Source: Pantoea vagans | GTDB taxonomy: Bacteria; Pseudomonadota; Gammaproteobacteria; Enterobacterales; Enterobacteriaceae | Direction of reading: 5' to 3' | NCBI RefSeq assembly: GCF_004792415.1 | Contig: NZ_CP038853.1 | Span: 2,728,001-2,792,000, forward strand | DNA: 64,000 nt | Part shown: positions 9,993-19,266 of the stretch, piece by piece | Layout: every line of letters begins with the position of its first letter | How positions within the stretch are numbered: position 1 is the stretch's first letter | The notes under the pieces: model-generated | What the model saw: the letters and a program-made list of their open reading frames with translations, nothing else | The model's database searches: none | What the model was told of the DNA's origin: nothing | Made by a program: the position numbers and the translations under genes

Positions 9993-10817
9993 CTATTCCG
10001 CCGCGCCATACTTCTCCAGTAGCGCGGCAGCTATCGCGGCGGTTTCGGCATCGGGCTGACCGCGATAATCCGCAGGCCGGAAATGCATCTGAAACGCGGC
10101 AATCACCTTCTGCTGCTCATGCGCACTCATCCCCGCTGTCACTGCATAACCGTAGCGTTGCAGACTTTCCATAAGCAGCTGTACAGGCACCCGCGCGTGC
10201 GGATCCTGACCCGCTAAATAAAACTGCACACGTCCGGCATCAGGCCAGGCACCGAGTCCGCGCTGTGCCAGCTGCTGCCACGGGAACAGTGGGCCAGGAT
10301 CCTGCTTACGCTGCGGCGCGATATCACTGTGACCGACAATGTTTTCTGGTGGGATGCCATAACGCTGTGCAATATCCCGCACCAGCGCCTCCAGCGTGGT
10401 AATCTGGGCGGCGGTAAAGGGCTGCCATTCGAGGCCGGTTAGCGTCCGACGATAACCCCGGTTCACCAGCTCAATGCCAATCGAGGTGTCATTGATGCGG
10501 GTGGCTCCACGCCAGAAGCTGGGCCCGGCATGCCAGGCAAGCTGCTGCTCCGGCACCAGTTGCCAGATAACGCCTTTACCGGCGCGCTGTGGCGGCTGGC
10601 GGGGAATCAGATAGTGGGCGCTGACTTCCCGATCGGTGAGCGTCGCCAGCGACGAAGAAAAATCTTCGGCGGTGTAGTGGACCACAATCACCTTCACCCG
10701 CGGTCGCGCGCCCTGCGCCGGATACCGCAGATCGGCCCAGTAGCCGTCACGGGATTCCATCCCGGAGTGACAGCCCGCCAGCAGCAGCGCCAGTATCAGC
10801 CACAGCCCGCGTTTCAA
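9993..10817 (-). CDS. amiD: N-acetylmuramoyl-L-alanine amidase AmiD, lipoprotein
   Basis: AmiD is an outer-membrane-anchored zinc amidase of the Amidase_2/PGRP family that cleaves the MurNAc-L-Ala bond, including in anhydro-muropeptides. A lipoprotein signal ends in LLAGC (Cys16). The zinc site is suggested by VVHYTAED (His47), AWHAG and [14 protein letters not shown]. The C-terminal third is a PG_binding-like helical region ([27 protein letters not shown]). The 274 residues compare with 276 in E. coli. The start codon overlaps the ybjQ stop by 4 bp, so the two are translationally coupled. Confidence 0.95.
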   Translation of the reverse strand: MKRGLWLILALLLAGCHSGMESRDGYWADLRYPAQGARPRVKVIVVHYTAEDFSSSLATLTDREVSAHYLIPRQPPQRAGKGVIWQLVPEQQLAWHAGPSFWRGATRINDTSIGIELVNRGYRRTLTGLEWQPFTAAQITTLEALVRDIAQRYGIPPENIVGHSDIAPQRKQDPGPLFPWQQLAQRGLGAWPDAGRVQFYLAGQDPHARVPVQLLMESLQRYGYAVTAGMSAHEQQKVIAAFQMHFRPADYRGQPDAETAAIAAALLEKYGAAE

Positions 10818-11134
10818 CGAATGATCACCGCCGTACCGCTGACGCTGACCATCAGCATGCTGCCATCTTTGCCGACCGTTTCGTAATCAATGTCGATACC
10901 GACCACCGCGTTGGCACCCAGTGATTTTGCCTGCTCTTCCAGCTCTTCAAACGCGATCTCCCGCGCTTTACGCAGTTCTTTCTCATACGCGCCGGAACGG
11001 CCACCGACTACATCACGGATACCCGCGAAAAAATCACGGAAGATGTTGGCCCCCAGAATCGCCTCTCCGGTAACCACGCCGCAATATTCACTGATGCTGT
11101 GACCTTCCAGCGTTGGGGTTGTTGAAAATTTCAT
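10814..11134 (-). CDS. ybjQ: YbjQ family protein (UPF0145)
   Basis: A conserved 106-residue protein of unknown function; E. coli YbjQ has 107 residues. Very conserved stretches are [44 protein letters not shown] and [13 protein letters not shown], typical of the heavy-metal-binding-like UPF0145 fold, which forms pentamers in solved members. The ATG at 11134 ([12 protein letters not shown]) aligns with the family start and sits behind AAGGAG. It is the first gene of a ybjQ-amiD pair with an ATGA overlap. Confidence 0.94.
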   Translation of the reverse strand: MKFSTTPTLEGHSISEYCGVVTGEAILGANIFRDFFAGIRDVVGGRSGAYEKELRKAREIAFEELEEQAKSLGANAVVGIDIDYETVGKDGSMLMVSVSGTAVIIR

Positions 11135-11240
11135 CGCATTCTCCTTGTTGAAAATCGGGCTAAGGCTCTTTCGACTAAAAAGCACGGCTATACTCTATGC
11201 TAAAAAGGGCACCTTGCCAGAGAACCATAAGGAAATCGAG

Positions 11241-11780
11241 ATGAGAAACAACGCGTTTGCGCTAATGATCCCGGCGGCCCTGCTGCTCAGCGCCTGTACC
11301 ACCGTTGAGCCAGTCATTAAGGATAATGGCCCGCGAACCGCTCCCTGCATTGAAGGCGGTCCTGACCAGGTAGCCCAGAAGTTTTATGACCTGCGTGTCG
11401 AACAGCCCACGCAGGGCCTGCCCGACAGCAACACGCTGGCAAAATATCGCCCTTACCTGAGTGATGCGCTTTATCACTCCCTGCAGGCGGCCAGCGGCAG
11501 CAATGCTGGCTCACAGTGGCGCAATGGCGATCTCTTCTCCAGCCTGTCACAGGGTCCGACGGCTGCCAGCGTCGCCGATGCCTCCACCATCCCGAACCGT
11601 GATGCACGCAACATTCCGCTGCGGGTCGATCTGAGCCGCGACGGCAAACAGTGGCAGGATGAAGTGCTGATGATCCATCAGGGCACCTGCTGGGTCGTTG
11701 ACGACGTGCGCTACATGGCGAACCCTGCACATGCCGAGGGTGGCAGCCTGAGCCAGATGCTTGAAAAATCAAAAAAATAA
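11241..11780 (+). CDS. ybjP: Putative lipoprotein YbjP
   Basis: This 179-residue lipoprotein carries a DUF3828-type domain of unknown function. The signal peptide ends in LLLSAC with Cys19 as lipidation site. The mature part holds EGGPDQVAQKFYDLRV and a C-terminal CWVVDDVRYMANP. The ATG at 11241 is chosen for its AAGGAAA ribosome binding site and the clean signal peptide; the upstream in-frame extension to 11145 lacks both. It is divergent from ybjQ and followed by a terminator. Confidence 0.9.
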   Translation: MRNNAFALMIPAALLLSACTTVEPVIKDNGPRTAPCIEGGPDQVAQKFYDLRVEQPTQGLPDSNTLAKYRPYLSDALYHSLQAASGSNAGSQWRNGDLFSSLSQGPTAASVADASTIPNRDARNIPLRVDLSRDGKQWQDEVLMIHQGTCWVVDDVRYMANPAHAEGGSLSQMLEKSKK

Positions 11781-11802
11781 TTAAGATTTAACGGTTATGA
11801 GA

Positions 11803-11836
11803 AGCGCAGCCACCGCAGGTGACTGCGCTTTTTTTA
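11803..11836 (+). terminator. ybjP terminator
   Basis: AGCGCAG (11803-11809) and CACC pair with GGTG and CTGCGCT (11823-11829), with one opposed C/A mismatch. A T run follows. Confidence 0.85.
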
Positions 11837-11941
11837 TTGCCGCTGCCCGCCCTGCGGCCTTTGGTTGTAGCCAGACAGCGCATGATATTGTGCTAAGCTT
11901 TTGCTGTTTACCTGCTGTTTTACAAATTTTAACCCACCTTA

Positions 11942-11959
11942 ATTGCATAACTATTCTGG
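11942..11959. promoter_or_regulatory. Putative ArgR (ARG) box upstream of artP
   Basis: ATTGCATAACTATTCTGG resembles the ARG-box consensus (TGAAT-N4-ATTCA type) with intact ATTC on the right arm. It lies 45 bp before the artP ATG. A second ATTCA half-site occurs at 11988-11994. E. coli artP and artJ are repressed by ArgR with arginine (family knowledge). Confidence 0.5.
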
Positions 11960-12003
11960 TGACGTTAAAATCCGCGACACTAATAGCTATTCAAATCTGG
12001 CGC

Positions 12004-12732
12004 ATGAGTATTCAACTAAACGCAATAAACTGCTTCTACGGTGCTCATCAGGCGCTGTTTGACATCAACCTTGAGTGTCCGCAAGGCGAGACTCTGGTGC
12101 TGCTGGGGCCCAGCGGTGCGGGCAAAAGTTCGCTGCTGCGGGTACTTAATCTGCTGGAGCAGCCACGTTCAGGTCAGTTGCAGATTGCCGGCAATCAGTT
12201 CGACTTCACGCAGAAACCGTCTGATGCTGCGATTCGCGAACTGCGTCAGAACGTCGGCATGGTGTTCCAACAATATAATCTCTGGCCACATCTGACCGTG
12301 CTGCAGAATCTGATCGAAGCACCCTGCCGTGTTCTGGGCCTCAGTAAAAGCGACGCCCGCGCTCGCGCCGATAAGCTGCTTGACCGGCTGCGGCTGACGC
12401 CCTATAGCGATCGCTTTCCGCTGCACCTCTCCGGGGGTCAGCAGCAGCGTGTGGCCATTGCCCGCGCGCTGATGATGGAGCCGCAGGTGCTGCTGTTCGA
12501 TGAGCCGACGGCCGCGCTGGACCCTGAAATTACCGCACAGATTGTCAGTATCATTCGCGAACTGGCGCAGACCCGCATTACTCAGGTGATTGTGACCCAT
12601 GAAGTGGAAGTGGCACGTAAAACGGCCAGCCGCGTTGTTTACATGGAGAACGGTCACATTGTGGAACAGGGCGATGCCAGCCGCTTTACACAGCCGCAAA
12701 CCGAGGCGTTTGCTCACTATCTTTCGCACTAA
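12004..12732 (+). CDS. artP: Arginine ABC transporter ATP-binding protein ArtP
   Basis: ArtP is the ATPase of the ArtPQM-ArtI/J arginine importer. Walker A is GPSGAGKSS, the Q-loop is FQQYNLWPH, the signature is [15 protein letters not shown], Walker B is VLLFDEPT and the H-loop is VTHE. The ATG at 12004 ([16 protein letters not shown]) matches the E. coli start and gives 242 residues; the frame is open further upstream to 11797 but that part runs through the ybjP terminator. It is the first gene of artPIQM, with an ARG box upstream. Confidence 0.97.
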   Translation: MSIQLNAINCFYGAHQALFDINLECPQGETLVLLGPSGAGKSSLLRVLNLLEQPRSGQLQIAGNQFDFTQKPSDAAIRELRQNVGMVFQQYNLWPHLTVLQNLIEAPCRVLGLSKSDARARADKLLDRLRLTPYSDRFPLHLSGGQQQRVAIARALMMEPQVLLFDEPTAALDPEITAQIVSIIRELAQTRITQVIVTHEVEVARKTASRVVYMENGHIVEQGDASRFTQPQTEAFAHYLSH

Positions 12733-12747
12733 GTCAGGATGCTAAAA

Positions 12748-13479
12748 ATGAAAAAAATGGTACTTGCTGCACTGCTTGCCGGTTTTAGCCTGAGTGCTAC
12801 CGCGGCACAGACGATTCGTTTTGCGACCGAAGCCTCTTATCCTCCTTTTGAGTTTGTGGATGCCGATAACAAGATTCAGGGCTTTGATGTCGATCTGGCT
12901 AACGCGCTGTGTAAAGAGATCGACGCAACCTGCACCTTCACTAACCAGGCGTTCGACAGCCTGATCCCAAGCCTGAAGTTCAGTCGCTTTGATGCGGTGA
13001 TGGCGGGCATGGATATCACGCCGGATCGTGAGAAACAGGTCCTGTTCACCAAGCCTTACTACGACAACTCGGCGCTGTTTGTTGCTCAGAAAGGCAAAGT
13101 TGCCAGTGTTGAAGCGCTGAAAGGCAAGCGGGTTGGCGTTCAGAACGGCACCACTCACCAGAAATACCTGACGGATAAACACAGCGACATCACCATCGTG
13201 CCTTACGACAGCTATCAGAACGCGGTGCTGGATCTGAAAAACGGCCGTATTGATGCTGTCTTCGGTGACACCGCCGTGGTTAACGAGTGGCTGAAGCAGA
13301 ATGCTGCGCTGGCTGCCGTCGGCGACAAAGTGACGGATAAAGCCTACTTTGGTACTGGCCTGGGCATTGCGGTACGCACTGGTAACACCGATCTGCAGAC
13401 TAAATTCAATGGCGCGCTGGATAAGATCAAAGCAGATGGCACGTACAAAACCATCTACAGCAAATGGTTCCAGCAGTAA
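12748..13479 (+). CDS. artI: Periplasmic arginine-transport binding protein ArtI
   Basis: This is a periplasmic type II solute-binding protein (SBP_bac_3), 243 residues as in E. coli. The signal peptide (MKKMVLAALLAGFSLSATAA) is followed by QTIRFATEASYPPFEF. The conserved ligand-domain patches GFDVDLANALCKEI, FDSLIPSLKFSRFDAVMAGMDIT and GTGLGIAVR are seen. The start at 12748 is preferred over an in-frame codon three positions earlier. It is closely related to ArtJ further down (14985-15716), a paralogous pair with probably distinct affinities. Confidence 0.97.
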   Translation: MKKMVLAALLAGFSLSATAAQTIRFATEASYPPFEFVDADNKIQGFDVDLANALCKEIDATCTFTNQAFDSLIPSLKFSRFDAVMAGMDITPDREKQVLFTKPYYDNSALFVAQKGKVASVEALKGKRVGVQNGTTHQKYLTDKHSDITIVPYDSYQNAVLDLKNGRIDAVFGDTAVVNEWLKQNAALAAVGDKVTDKAYFGTGLGIAVRTGNTDLQTKFNGALDKIKADGTYKTIYSKWFQQ

Positions 13480-13485
13480 TCTCTG

Positions 13486-14202
13486 ATGAATGAAATGATG
13501 ACCCTCGCAAGCGCCGCCGGGATGACCGTCGGCCTTGCTGTTTGTGCTCTCATCGCGGGCCTGGTGCTGGCGATGATATTCGCTGGCTGGGAGTCACTGC
13601 GCCTGAGACCGCTGGCGTGGATTGGCACCGGTCTGGTAACACTGATCCGTGGCCTGCCGGAAATTCTGGTGGTGCTGTTTATCTATTTTGGCGCCTCACA
13701 GCTGCTGCTCACCCTCTCTGACGGTTTCACGCTGAACTTCGGGCTGTTTACGCTGCCGGTTCAGATGCAGATTGAGAATTTCGATGTTAGTCCGTTCCTC
13801 TGCGGTGTGATTGCGCTGGCGATGCTCTATGCCGCCTACGCCTCACAGACGCTGCGCGGGGCACTCAAAGCGGTGCCGGTCGGTCAGTGGGAGTCGGGAC
13901 AGGCGCTGGGCATGAAAAAGTCGGCCATTTTTCTCCGGCTGATTATGCCGCAGATGTGGCGTCATGCCCTGCCCGGTCTGGGTAATCAGTGGCTGGTACT
14001 GCTAAAAGATACCGCACTGGTCTCGCTAATCAGCGTCAATGACCTGATGCTGCAAACCAAAAGTATCGCCACCCGCACGCAGGAGCCGTTTACCTGGTTC
14101 CTAGTGGCGGCCGCGATCTACTTAGTGATTACGCTGTTCAGCCAGGCGGTGTTACGCCGCATCGAACTGCGCACCACCCGCTTTGAACGGGGGAACAGCT
14201 AA
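13486..14202 (+). CDS. artQ: Arginine ABC transporter permease ArtQ
   Basis: An inner-membrane permease of the HisQM type, 238 residues as in E. coli. The EAA motif is [49 protein letters not shown] marks the N-terminal permease helix typical of polar amino-acid importers. It starts 6 bp after artI, and its stop overlaps the artM start by one base (TAATG), which implies coupled translation of the ArtQM heterodimer. Confidence 0.97.
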   Translation: MNEMMTLASAAGMTVGLAVCALIAGLVLAMIFAGWESLRLRPLAWIGTGLVTLIRGLPEILVVLFIYFGASQLLLTLSDGFTLNFGLFTLPVQMQIENFDVSPFLCGVIALAMLYAAYASQTLRGALKAVPVGQWESGQALGMKKSAIFLRLIMPQMWRHALPGLGNQWLVLLKDTALVSLISVNDLMLQTKSIATRTQEPFTWFLVAAAIYLVITLFSQAVLRRIELRTTRFERGNS

Positions 14203-14870
14203 TGCTGGCCTATCTGCCCGAACTCATGAAAGGGCTGCACACCAGCCTGACGCTGACGGTGGCCTCGCTGGTGGTAGCACTGCTGCTCGCGCTGCTCTTC
14301 ACCGTGGTACTGTCGCTGAAGACGCCGGTGCTGAATCCGCTGGTAAAAGGATTTATCACGCTGTTTACCGGTACGCCGCTGCTGGTGCAGATCTTCCTGA
14401 TCTACTACGGTCCGGGACAGTTCCCCTCGATCCAGCAGATCCCCTGGCTGTGGCATTTACTGTCGCAGCCGTGGCTGTGCGCGATGCTGGCACTATCGCT
14501 GAACAGTGCGGCTTACACCACGCAGCTGTTTTACGGTGCGGTCCGGGCGATTCCTTCCGGACAGTGGCAGTCGTGCGCGGCACTCGGCATGAGCCGCAAA
14601 GACACCCTGCGCATTCTGCTGCCTTATGCATTTAAACGCGCCCTCTCCTCCTACTCCAATGAAGTGGTGCTGGTGTTTAAAGGCACCTCGCTGGCCTACA
14701 CCATCACCCTGATGGAAGTCATGGGCCACGGCCAGCTACTCTATGGTCGCACCTACGACATCACGGTCTATGCCGCGGCGGGTCTGATTTATCTCTGCGT
14801 TAACGGTTTGCTGACGCTGATGATGCGCCTGATCGAAAAACGCGCCCTGGCCTTTGAACGACGTAACTGA
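14202..14870 (+). CDS. artM: Arginine ABC transporter permease ArtM
   Basis: The second permease of the arginine importer, 222 residues as in E. coli. LFTGTPLLVQIFLIYYGPGQ is the characteristic N-terminal stretch, and ALGMSRKDTLRILLPYAFKRALSSYSNE is the EAA loop that contacts ArtP. It overlaps artQ by one base and is followed by a terminator, so artJ has its own transcription unit. Confidence 0.97.
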   Translation: MLAYLPELMKGLHTSLTLTVASLVVALLLALLFTVVLSLKTPVLNPLVKGFITLFTGTPLLVQIFLIYYGPGQFPSIQQIPWLWHLLSQPWLCAMLALSLNSAAYTTQLFYGAVRAIPSGQWQSCAALGMSRKDTLRILLPYAFKRALSSYSNEVVLVFKGTSLAYTITLMEVMGHGQLLYGRTYDITVYAAAGLIYLCVNGLLTLMMRLIEKRALAFERRN

Positions 14871-14875
14871 ATACC

Positions 14876-14896
14876 GGGCGAGCCCCTCGCCCTTTT
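14876..14896 (+). terminator. artPIQM terminator
   Basis: GGGCGAG (14876-14882), loop CCC and CTCGCCC (14886-14892) are followed by TTTT. The tight loop and short T run make it moderately strong. Confidence 0.75.
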
Positions 14897-14915
14897 CGCC
14901 TGAAAAATCACACTA

Positions 14916-14933
14916 ATTGCATAAAAATTCATT
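14916..14933. promoter_or_regulatory. ArgR (ARG) box upstream of artJ
   Basis: ATTGCATAAAAATTCATT is close to the 18-bp ARG-box consensus, with a perfect right arm (ATTCATT) and one change in the left arm. It lies 51 bp before the artJ ATG, within the expected promoter. E. coli artJ is the most strongly ArgR-repressed gene of this locus (family knowledge). Confidence 0.65.
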
Positions 14934-14984
14934 TTATGGCAGGGTATCGCCTTCTCTGGCTGACCACATCACAGGAATCATAAA

Positions 14985-15716
14985 ATGAAAAAATGGATTA
15001 TCGCTGCTGCGCTGGCTTCGCTGGCGGTGACCGCCCAGGCCGCGGAAACGATTCGCTTCGCTGCTTCAGCAACCTATCCGCCCTTTGAATCTCTGGACAA
15101 AGAAAATAACCTTGTCGGATTTGATATCGATCTGGCTAAAGCGCTGTGCCAGCAGATGAAAGCGGAGTGTACCTTCACTAACAATGCCTTCGACAGCCTG
15201 ATCCCGTCACTGAAGTTCCGTCGCTATGACGCCGTGATTTCCGGTATGGATATCACCACGGAGCGCAGCAAGCAGGTCGATTTTACCCAGCCTTATTACG
15301 CTAATTCTGCCATCGTGATCGTGCCGAAAGGCCGGTTCAGCAGCTTCGGTGATTTGAAAGAAAAGCGCATCGGCGTTGAAAACGGCACCACCCACCAGAA
15401 GTACCTGCAGGATAAGCATCCGGAAGTGAAAGTGGTGGCGTATGACAGCTATCAGAATGCGATTCTGGATATGAAGAGTGGCCGGCTGGATGGCGTGTTT
15501 GGCGACAGCGCGGTAGTGAATCAGTGGCTAAAGGCCAATCCGGATCTCGCCACGATCGGTGAACATGTCACGGATGCAGACTACTTTGGTACCGGCCTCG
15601 GCATTGCCGTGCGTAAAGGCAATACGGCGCTGCGCGATCGGTTCAATCAGGCGCTGACCGAACTGAAAGCTAACGGCAGCTGGCAGCAGATTAATCAGAA
15701 ATGGTTCCCGGAGTAA
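14985..15716 (+). CDS. artJ: Arginine-specific periplasmic binding protein ArtJ
   Basis: A 243-residue periplasmic binding protein with signal peptide MKKWIIAAALASLAVTAQA. It shares with ArtI the patches GFDIDLAKALCQQM, FDSLIPSLKFRRYDAVISGMDIT and YFGTGLGIAVRKGN. It probably works with the ArtPQM membrane complex encoded upstream. It has its own promoter region with an ARG box and no ABC partner of its own. The stop is 21 bp from the convergent rlmC stop. Confidence 0.96.
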   Translation: MKKWIIAAALASLAVTAQAAETIRFAASATYPPFESLDKENNLVGFDIDLAKALCQQMKAECTFTNNAFDSLIPSLKFRRYDAVISGMDITTERSKQVDFTQPYYANSAIVIVPKGRFSSFGDLKEKRIGVENGTTHQKYLQDKHPEVKVVAYDSYQNAILDMKSGRLDGVFGDSAVVNQWLKANPDLATIGEHVTDADYFGTGLGIAVRKGNTALRDRFNQALTELKANGSWQQINQKWFPE

Positions 15717-15737
15717 TGACCGGCTGAAGCTCCGGAC

Positions 15738-16868
15738 TTAGTGCTGACGGCGGGTTAACAGCGTCAGCACTTCAAAATGCGCGGTGTGCGGGAACATATC
15801 GAACAGCTGCACCTTCGTGACCTCATAGTCATTCAGCCGGGCAATATCCTGCGCCATGGTCTGCGGATTACAGCTTGAATAGAGCAGATAATCCGGGGCC
15901 ATCTGGCTGAGATAGACACACAGCGCCTCACCCATCCCACGGCGTGGCGGATTCACCAGCACCAACTGCGGCACCGCGTCGCGTCCGGTGGCAAACGCCG
16001 TCGAATCCAGCGCCGCAAACTGCACTTTTTCCAGTCCCAGCATCTCAGCAGAACGTCGGGCGCATTTAATCGCCTCAGCGCTAATCTCGATGCCGGTCAG
16101 TTCCATTTCCGGTGTCGCGCAGTGCAGGCCAAAACCGCCTACGCCGCAGAAGAGATCCCACATGCTGTTAACCGGCAGCGCACGCACCCAGTCGCGCGCA
16201 GTGGCATAGAGCGCGCTGGCAACCTGCGGGTTGGTCTGAAAGAAGCTCTGCGGGCGGATCCACAGCGGCACGCCATTGAAGTTCTCAGCCAGCGACTGAT
16301 CGGGCGTGAGCGCAATCTCCTCTTCGCCCTCCAGAATCGCCATGTGCACCGGCTGAATGTTGGCCGAAATCACCGCCAGCTGCGGCAATTGCTGTTGCAG
16401 CCACGGCAATGCCGCGCGCAGCTGTTCCAGTTTGGCGGTTGAGCGCAGGACAAAGCGCAGCATGATGCCGCCCTGCTGGCTTTCGGTAATCAGCAGGAAT
16501 TTCAGTTCACCACGTTTGCGCGCCACGTTGTAGGGCGTCAGCCCGGCGCGGGCGATAAAAGGCTTAAGCGCTGCAAACACCGGCTGGAAGCTGGCGGGAT
16601 AGAGCGGGCAGTTGCAGAGATCGACAGGCTCACCATCACGGTGAACAAGACCCAGCACCGGACGCTCCACACTACCGCTGACCACCATTTTGGCTTTGTT
16701 ACGAAATGCCTGCTGCGCTGAAGTTACCGGCGGTAACCAGGCCGCAACCGGCTGCTCAGCCAGTAGCTGTTCCAGCATCGACTGTTTGTCGTTCAGCTGA
16801 GTGGGATAGGGTTTTTCCAGCCACTGACAGGAGCGGCAACGGTTAGCGTCATAAAGCGCGCAGTGCAT
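15738..16868 (-). CDS. rlmC: 23S rRNA (uracil(747)-C(5))-methyltransferase RlmC
   Basis: RlmC methylates U747 of 23S rRNA using SAM (formerly RumB). It belongs to the TrmA/RumA class with a [4Fe-4S] cluster: Cys3 and the CxxC at 12/15 ([12 protein letters not shown]), plus a Cys near residue 83. The methyltransferase domain carries [12 protein letters not shown] (SAM site), [10 protein letters not shown] and the catalytic [12 protein letters not shown] cysteine. Length is 376 versus 375 in E. coli. It converges with artJ. Confidence 0.96.
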   Translation of the reverse strand: MHCALYDANRCRSCQWLEKPYPTQLNDKQSMLEQLLAEQPVAAWLPPVTSAQQAFRNKAKMVVSGSVERPVLGLVHRDGEPVDLCNCPLYPASFQPVFAALKPFIARAGLTPYNVARKRGELKFLLITESQQGGIMLRFVLRSTAKLEQLRAALPWLQQQLPQLAVISANIQPVHMAILEGEEEIALTPDQSLAENFNGVPLWIRPQSFFQTNPQVASALYATARDWVRALPVNSMWDLFCGVGGFGLHCATPEMELTGIEISAEAIKCARRSAEMLGLEKVQFAALDSTAFATGRDAVPQLVLVNPPRRGMGEALCVYLSQMAPDYLLYSSCNPQTMAQDIARLNDYEVTKVQLFDMFPHTAHFEVLTLLTRRQH

Positions 16869-16909
16869 GGTAAAGCCTTAACGATGGGGTCGGGCGGAGC
16901 GCGATTGTA

Positions 16910-17377
16910 TCACCGCTTTCTGAAAAAAGCGCGGCTGCTGGCAGGCAGAAACAGCAGCATCAGCACGACCAGATCGGGGATTTTCTGCGACAGGGTGTGG
17001 TGGATAATCTGGACGTTGTTGTCGCCATCAATGCTGAAAATCTCGGGGTAAATCCCGCCCAGCGAGGCAAACAGCATATAGATCAGCACAACCCCCTGCG
17101 TGGCTACATAGCCCCAGCGGCCACGGTTACTGCCGCGCATCAGGGTAAAGGCGCAGCGCAGTTCGAACAGGAAGATCAGCTGGCTGGCGATAAAGATAAG
17201 CGTCGAGTCCCAGGACTGAGCGCTGCGATGAACAAAGTTGGCGATTTCACTGTAACCCAGCTCATTGGCCAGCATCAGTACGCTCAGGCAGCGGGTCGCA
17301 ATAATGGCAATGCCCGCGACCGTCACCGGAACCGGTGCGTCTGAAAGCGTTGCACTGCTTTTGAAGATTTCTGACAT
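16910..17377 (-). CDS. ybjO: Inner-membrane protein YbjO
   Basis: A 155-residue membrane protein of unknown function, DUF2593 family. Four hydrophobic segments are visible (VTVAGIAIIATRCLSVLML, LIFIASQLIFLFEL, YVATQGVVLIYMLFASLGG and PDLVVLMLLFLPAS). FVHRSAQSW and GIYPEIFSI match E. coli YbjO. The ATG at 17377 (MSEIFKSS) is chosen because the 21 residues upstream run through the pot operon terminator. It lies between potI and rlmC as in E. coli. Confidence 0.88.
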   Translation of the reverse strand: MSEIFKSSATLSDAPVPVTVAGIAIIATRCLSVLMLANELGYSEIANFVHRSAQSWDSTLIFIASQLIFLFELRCAFTLMRGSNRGRWGYVATQGVVLIYMLFASLGGIYPEIFSIDGDNNVQIIHHTLSQKIPDLVVLMLLFLPASSRAFFRKR

Positions 17378-17400
17378 AGTCCCTGACTCCACCTGATCGA

Positions 17401-17427
17401 AAAACGGGCCGGTTAAACCGGCCCGTT
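17401..17427 (-). terminator. potFGHI operon terminator
   Basis: AACGGGCCGGTT (17403-17414) and AACCGGCCCGTT (17416-17427) are near-perfect complementary arms. On the - strand the stem is followed by a T run (17401-17404), right after the potI stop. Confidence 0.88.
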
Positions 17428-17452
17428 CATATAGTGGCAAAGGTTACGGATT

Positions 17453-18298
17453 TCAGCCACGTTTAGCTTTCTGAATATCGCTTAAACGCTGTTTTTCTTC
17501 GTGCGCCATGAATCGCCAGGCGATAAAACCGACTAAACCAACCACAAACAGGATCAGGGAAGCCAGCGCATTGATTTCCGGGTTCACGCCGCGGCGTACG
17601 GTAGCGAAGATCGCCATCGGCAGCGTGGTGGCGCCCGGACCGGTCACAAAGCTGGCGATTACCAGATCGTCGAGTGACAGGGTAAATGCCAGCAGCCAGC
17701 CGGTCACAATCGCCGGCGCAATCATCGGCACGGTAATGACGAAGAAGACCTTCAGCGGCGTCGCACCTAAATCCATCGCCGCCTCTTCGATTGAGCGGTC
17801 CAGTTCACGCAGACGCGAGTTAATCACCACCGCCACATAGGCGGTACAGAAGGTGACGTGCGCCAGCCAGATGGTCAGCATACCGCGCTCACTCGGCCAG
17901 CCAAAAGCGTTGCCCATGGCCACAAATAGCAGCAGCAGCGACAGGCCGGTGATCACATCGGGCATCACCAGCGGCGCCGTCAGCATAAAAGCAAAACCGT
18001 TGTGCCCGCGGAAGCGACCAAAGCGCACGATGATCACCGCCGCCAGCGTACCCAGCACCACCGCCATGGTGGCCGACAGCCCGGCAATGCTCAGACTCAG
18101 CAGCACCGCGTCAATCATCGCGCTGTCCTCAAACAGCACTTTGTACCAGTGGAATGAGAAGCTGTCCCACACCGTTACCAGCGGTGAGCTGTTGAAGGAG
18201 TAAACCACCAGCAGCAGCATCGGCGCATAGAGGAACAGGAAGCAGCAGACCAGAATGCCGGTTCGCCAGGGCGAGCGGATGGTTGGCAAATTATTCAT
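17453..18298 (-). CDS. potI: Putrescine ABC transporter permease PotI
   Basis: One of two inner-membrane permeases of the PotFGHI putrescine importer, 281 residues as in E. coli. The EAA loop is EAAMDLGATPLKVFFVITVPMIAPAI, and SLDDLVIASFVTGPG follows it. Six hydrophobic spans are visible. The start overlaps the potH stop by 4 bp. It is the last gene of the operon. Confidence 0.97.
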   Translation of the reverse strand: MNNLPTIRSPWRTGILVCCFLFLYAPMLLLVVYSFNSSPLVTVWDSFSFHWYKVLFEDSAMIDAVLLSLSIAGLSATMAVVLGTLAAVIIVRFGRFRGHNGFAFMLTAPLVMPDVITGLSLLLLFVAMGNAFGWPSERGMLTIWLAHVTFCTAYVAVVINSRLRELDRSIEEAAMDLGATPLKVFFVITVPMIAPAIVTGWLLAFTLSLDDLVIASFVTGPGATTLPMAIFATVRRGVNPEINALASLILFVVGLVGFIAWRFMAHEEKQRLSDIQKAKRG

Positions 18299-19257
18299 GC
18301 CTTCTCTCCCATTTCACGGTTTTGATGCTTATGGAACCAGATGATCGGCAGAATCAGGATCAGCAGAATAATCACCGCCAGCGCGGAGGCCACCGGCCAG
18401 TCGCGGTTATTGAAGAACTCCTGCCACAGGATACGACCGATCATGATGCTGTCCGGGCCACCCAGCAGTTCAGGGATCACGTACTCCCCCACCGCCGGGA
18501 TAAACACCAGCATCGACCCGGCGATAATGCCGCCTTTGGTCAGCGGCACAATCACGCTGAAAAAGGTCTTCAGCGGACGCGCCCCCAAATCCAGTGAGGC
18601 TTCCACCAGCGAGTAGTCGATACGGGTCAGCGCGGTGTAGATTGGCAGCACCATAAACGGCAGATAGCAGTAGACGATACCGATATAGACCGCGGTGTTG
18701 GTGTAAAGGATCACCAGCGGATGGTCGATCACGCCCAGCCACAGCAGGAAGCGGTTCAGAATACCGTTGTTGTTCAGCAGGCCCATCCAGGCGTAGACGC
18801 GCACCAGAAACGAGGTCCACGACGGCAGGATCACCAGCAGCAGCAGAATGGTGCGCATCGAGGGTTTGCTGTGTGCCACGGCCCAGGCAAGCGGATAGCC
18901 AATCAGCAGACAGATTACCGTGGAGATCGCCGCCACTTTCAGCGACTGCAGATAGGCGTCGATGTAGAGCGGATCGTCGGTCAGGGTCAGGTAGTTGCCA
19001 AAGTTGAGCACGATGCTGAACTGGTCGTCGGCCCAGCTCACCAGCTCGGTGTAAGGGGGAATCGCTCGCGCAATGTCCGCGAAGCTGATCTTCAGCACCG
19101 TCAGAAACGGCAGCAGGAATAACAGCACCAGCCAGACATAAGGCAGTGCGATCACCAGCTTGCGGCCATGCTGCATTTTTACCCGCGTGGCCCAGCGTTG
19201 CAGCGGCGTGCCGACCAGGCGGGCGGGCGCTTTAGCGCGTTGGAAAATCTGGCTCAT
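18295..19257 (-). CDS. potH: Putrescine ABC transporter permease PotH
   Basis: The second permease of PotFGHI, 320 residues (E. coli 317). The EAA loop is EASLDLGARPLKTFFSVIVPLTKGGI, followed by EYVIPELLGGPDSIMIGRILWQEFF. The N-terminal cytoplasmic extension (MSQIFQRAKAPARLVGTPLQ) is typical of PotH. It starts 9 bp after potG and overlaps potI by 4 bp. Confidence 0.97.
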   Translation of the reverse strand: MSQIFQRAKAPARLVGTPLQRWATRVKMQHGRKLVIALPYVWLVLLFLLPFLTVLKISFADIARAIPPYTELVSWADDQFSIVLNFGNYLTLTDDPLYIDAYLQSLKVAAISTVICLLIGYPLAWAVAHSKPSMRTILLLLVILPSWTSFLVRVYAWMGLLNNNGILNRFLLWLGVIDHPLVILYTNTAVYIGIVYCYLPFMVLPIYTALTRIDYSLVEASLDLGARPLKTFFSVIVPLTKGGIIAGSMLVFIPAVGEYVIPELLGGPDSIMIGRILWQEFFNNRDWPVASALAVIILLILILPIIWFHKHQNREMGEKA

Positions 19258-19266
19258 AGCCGCTCC

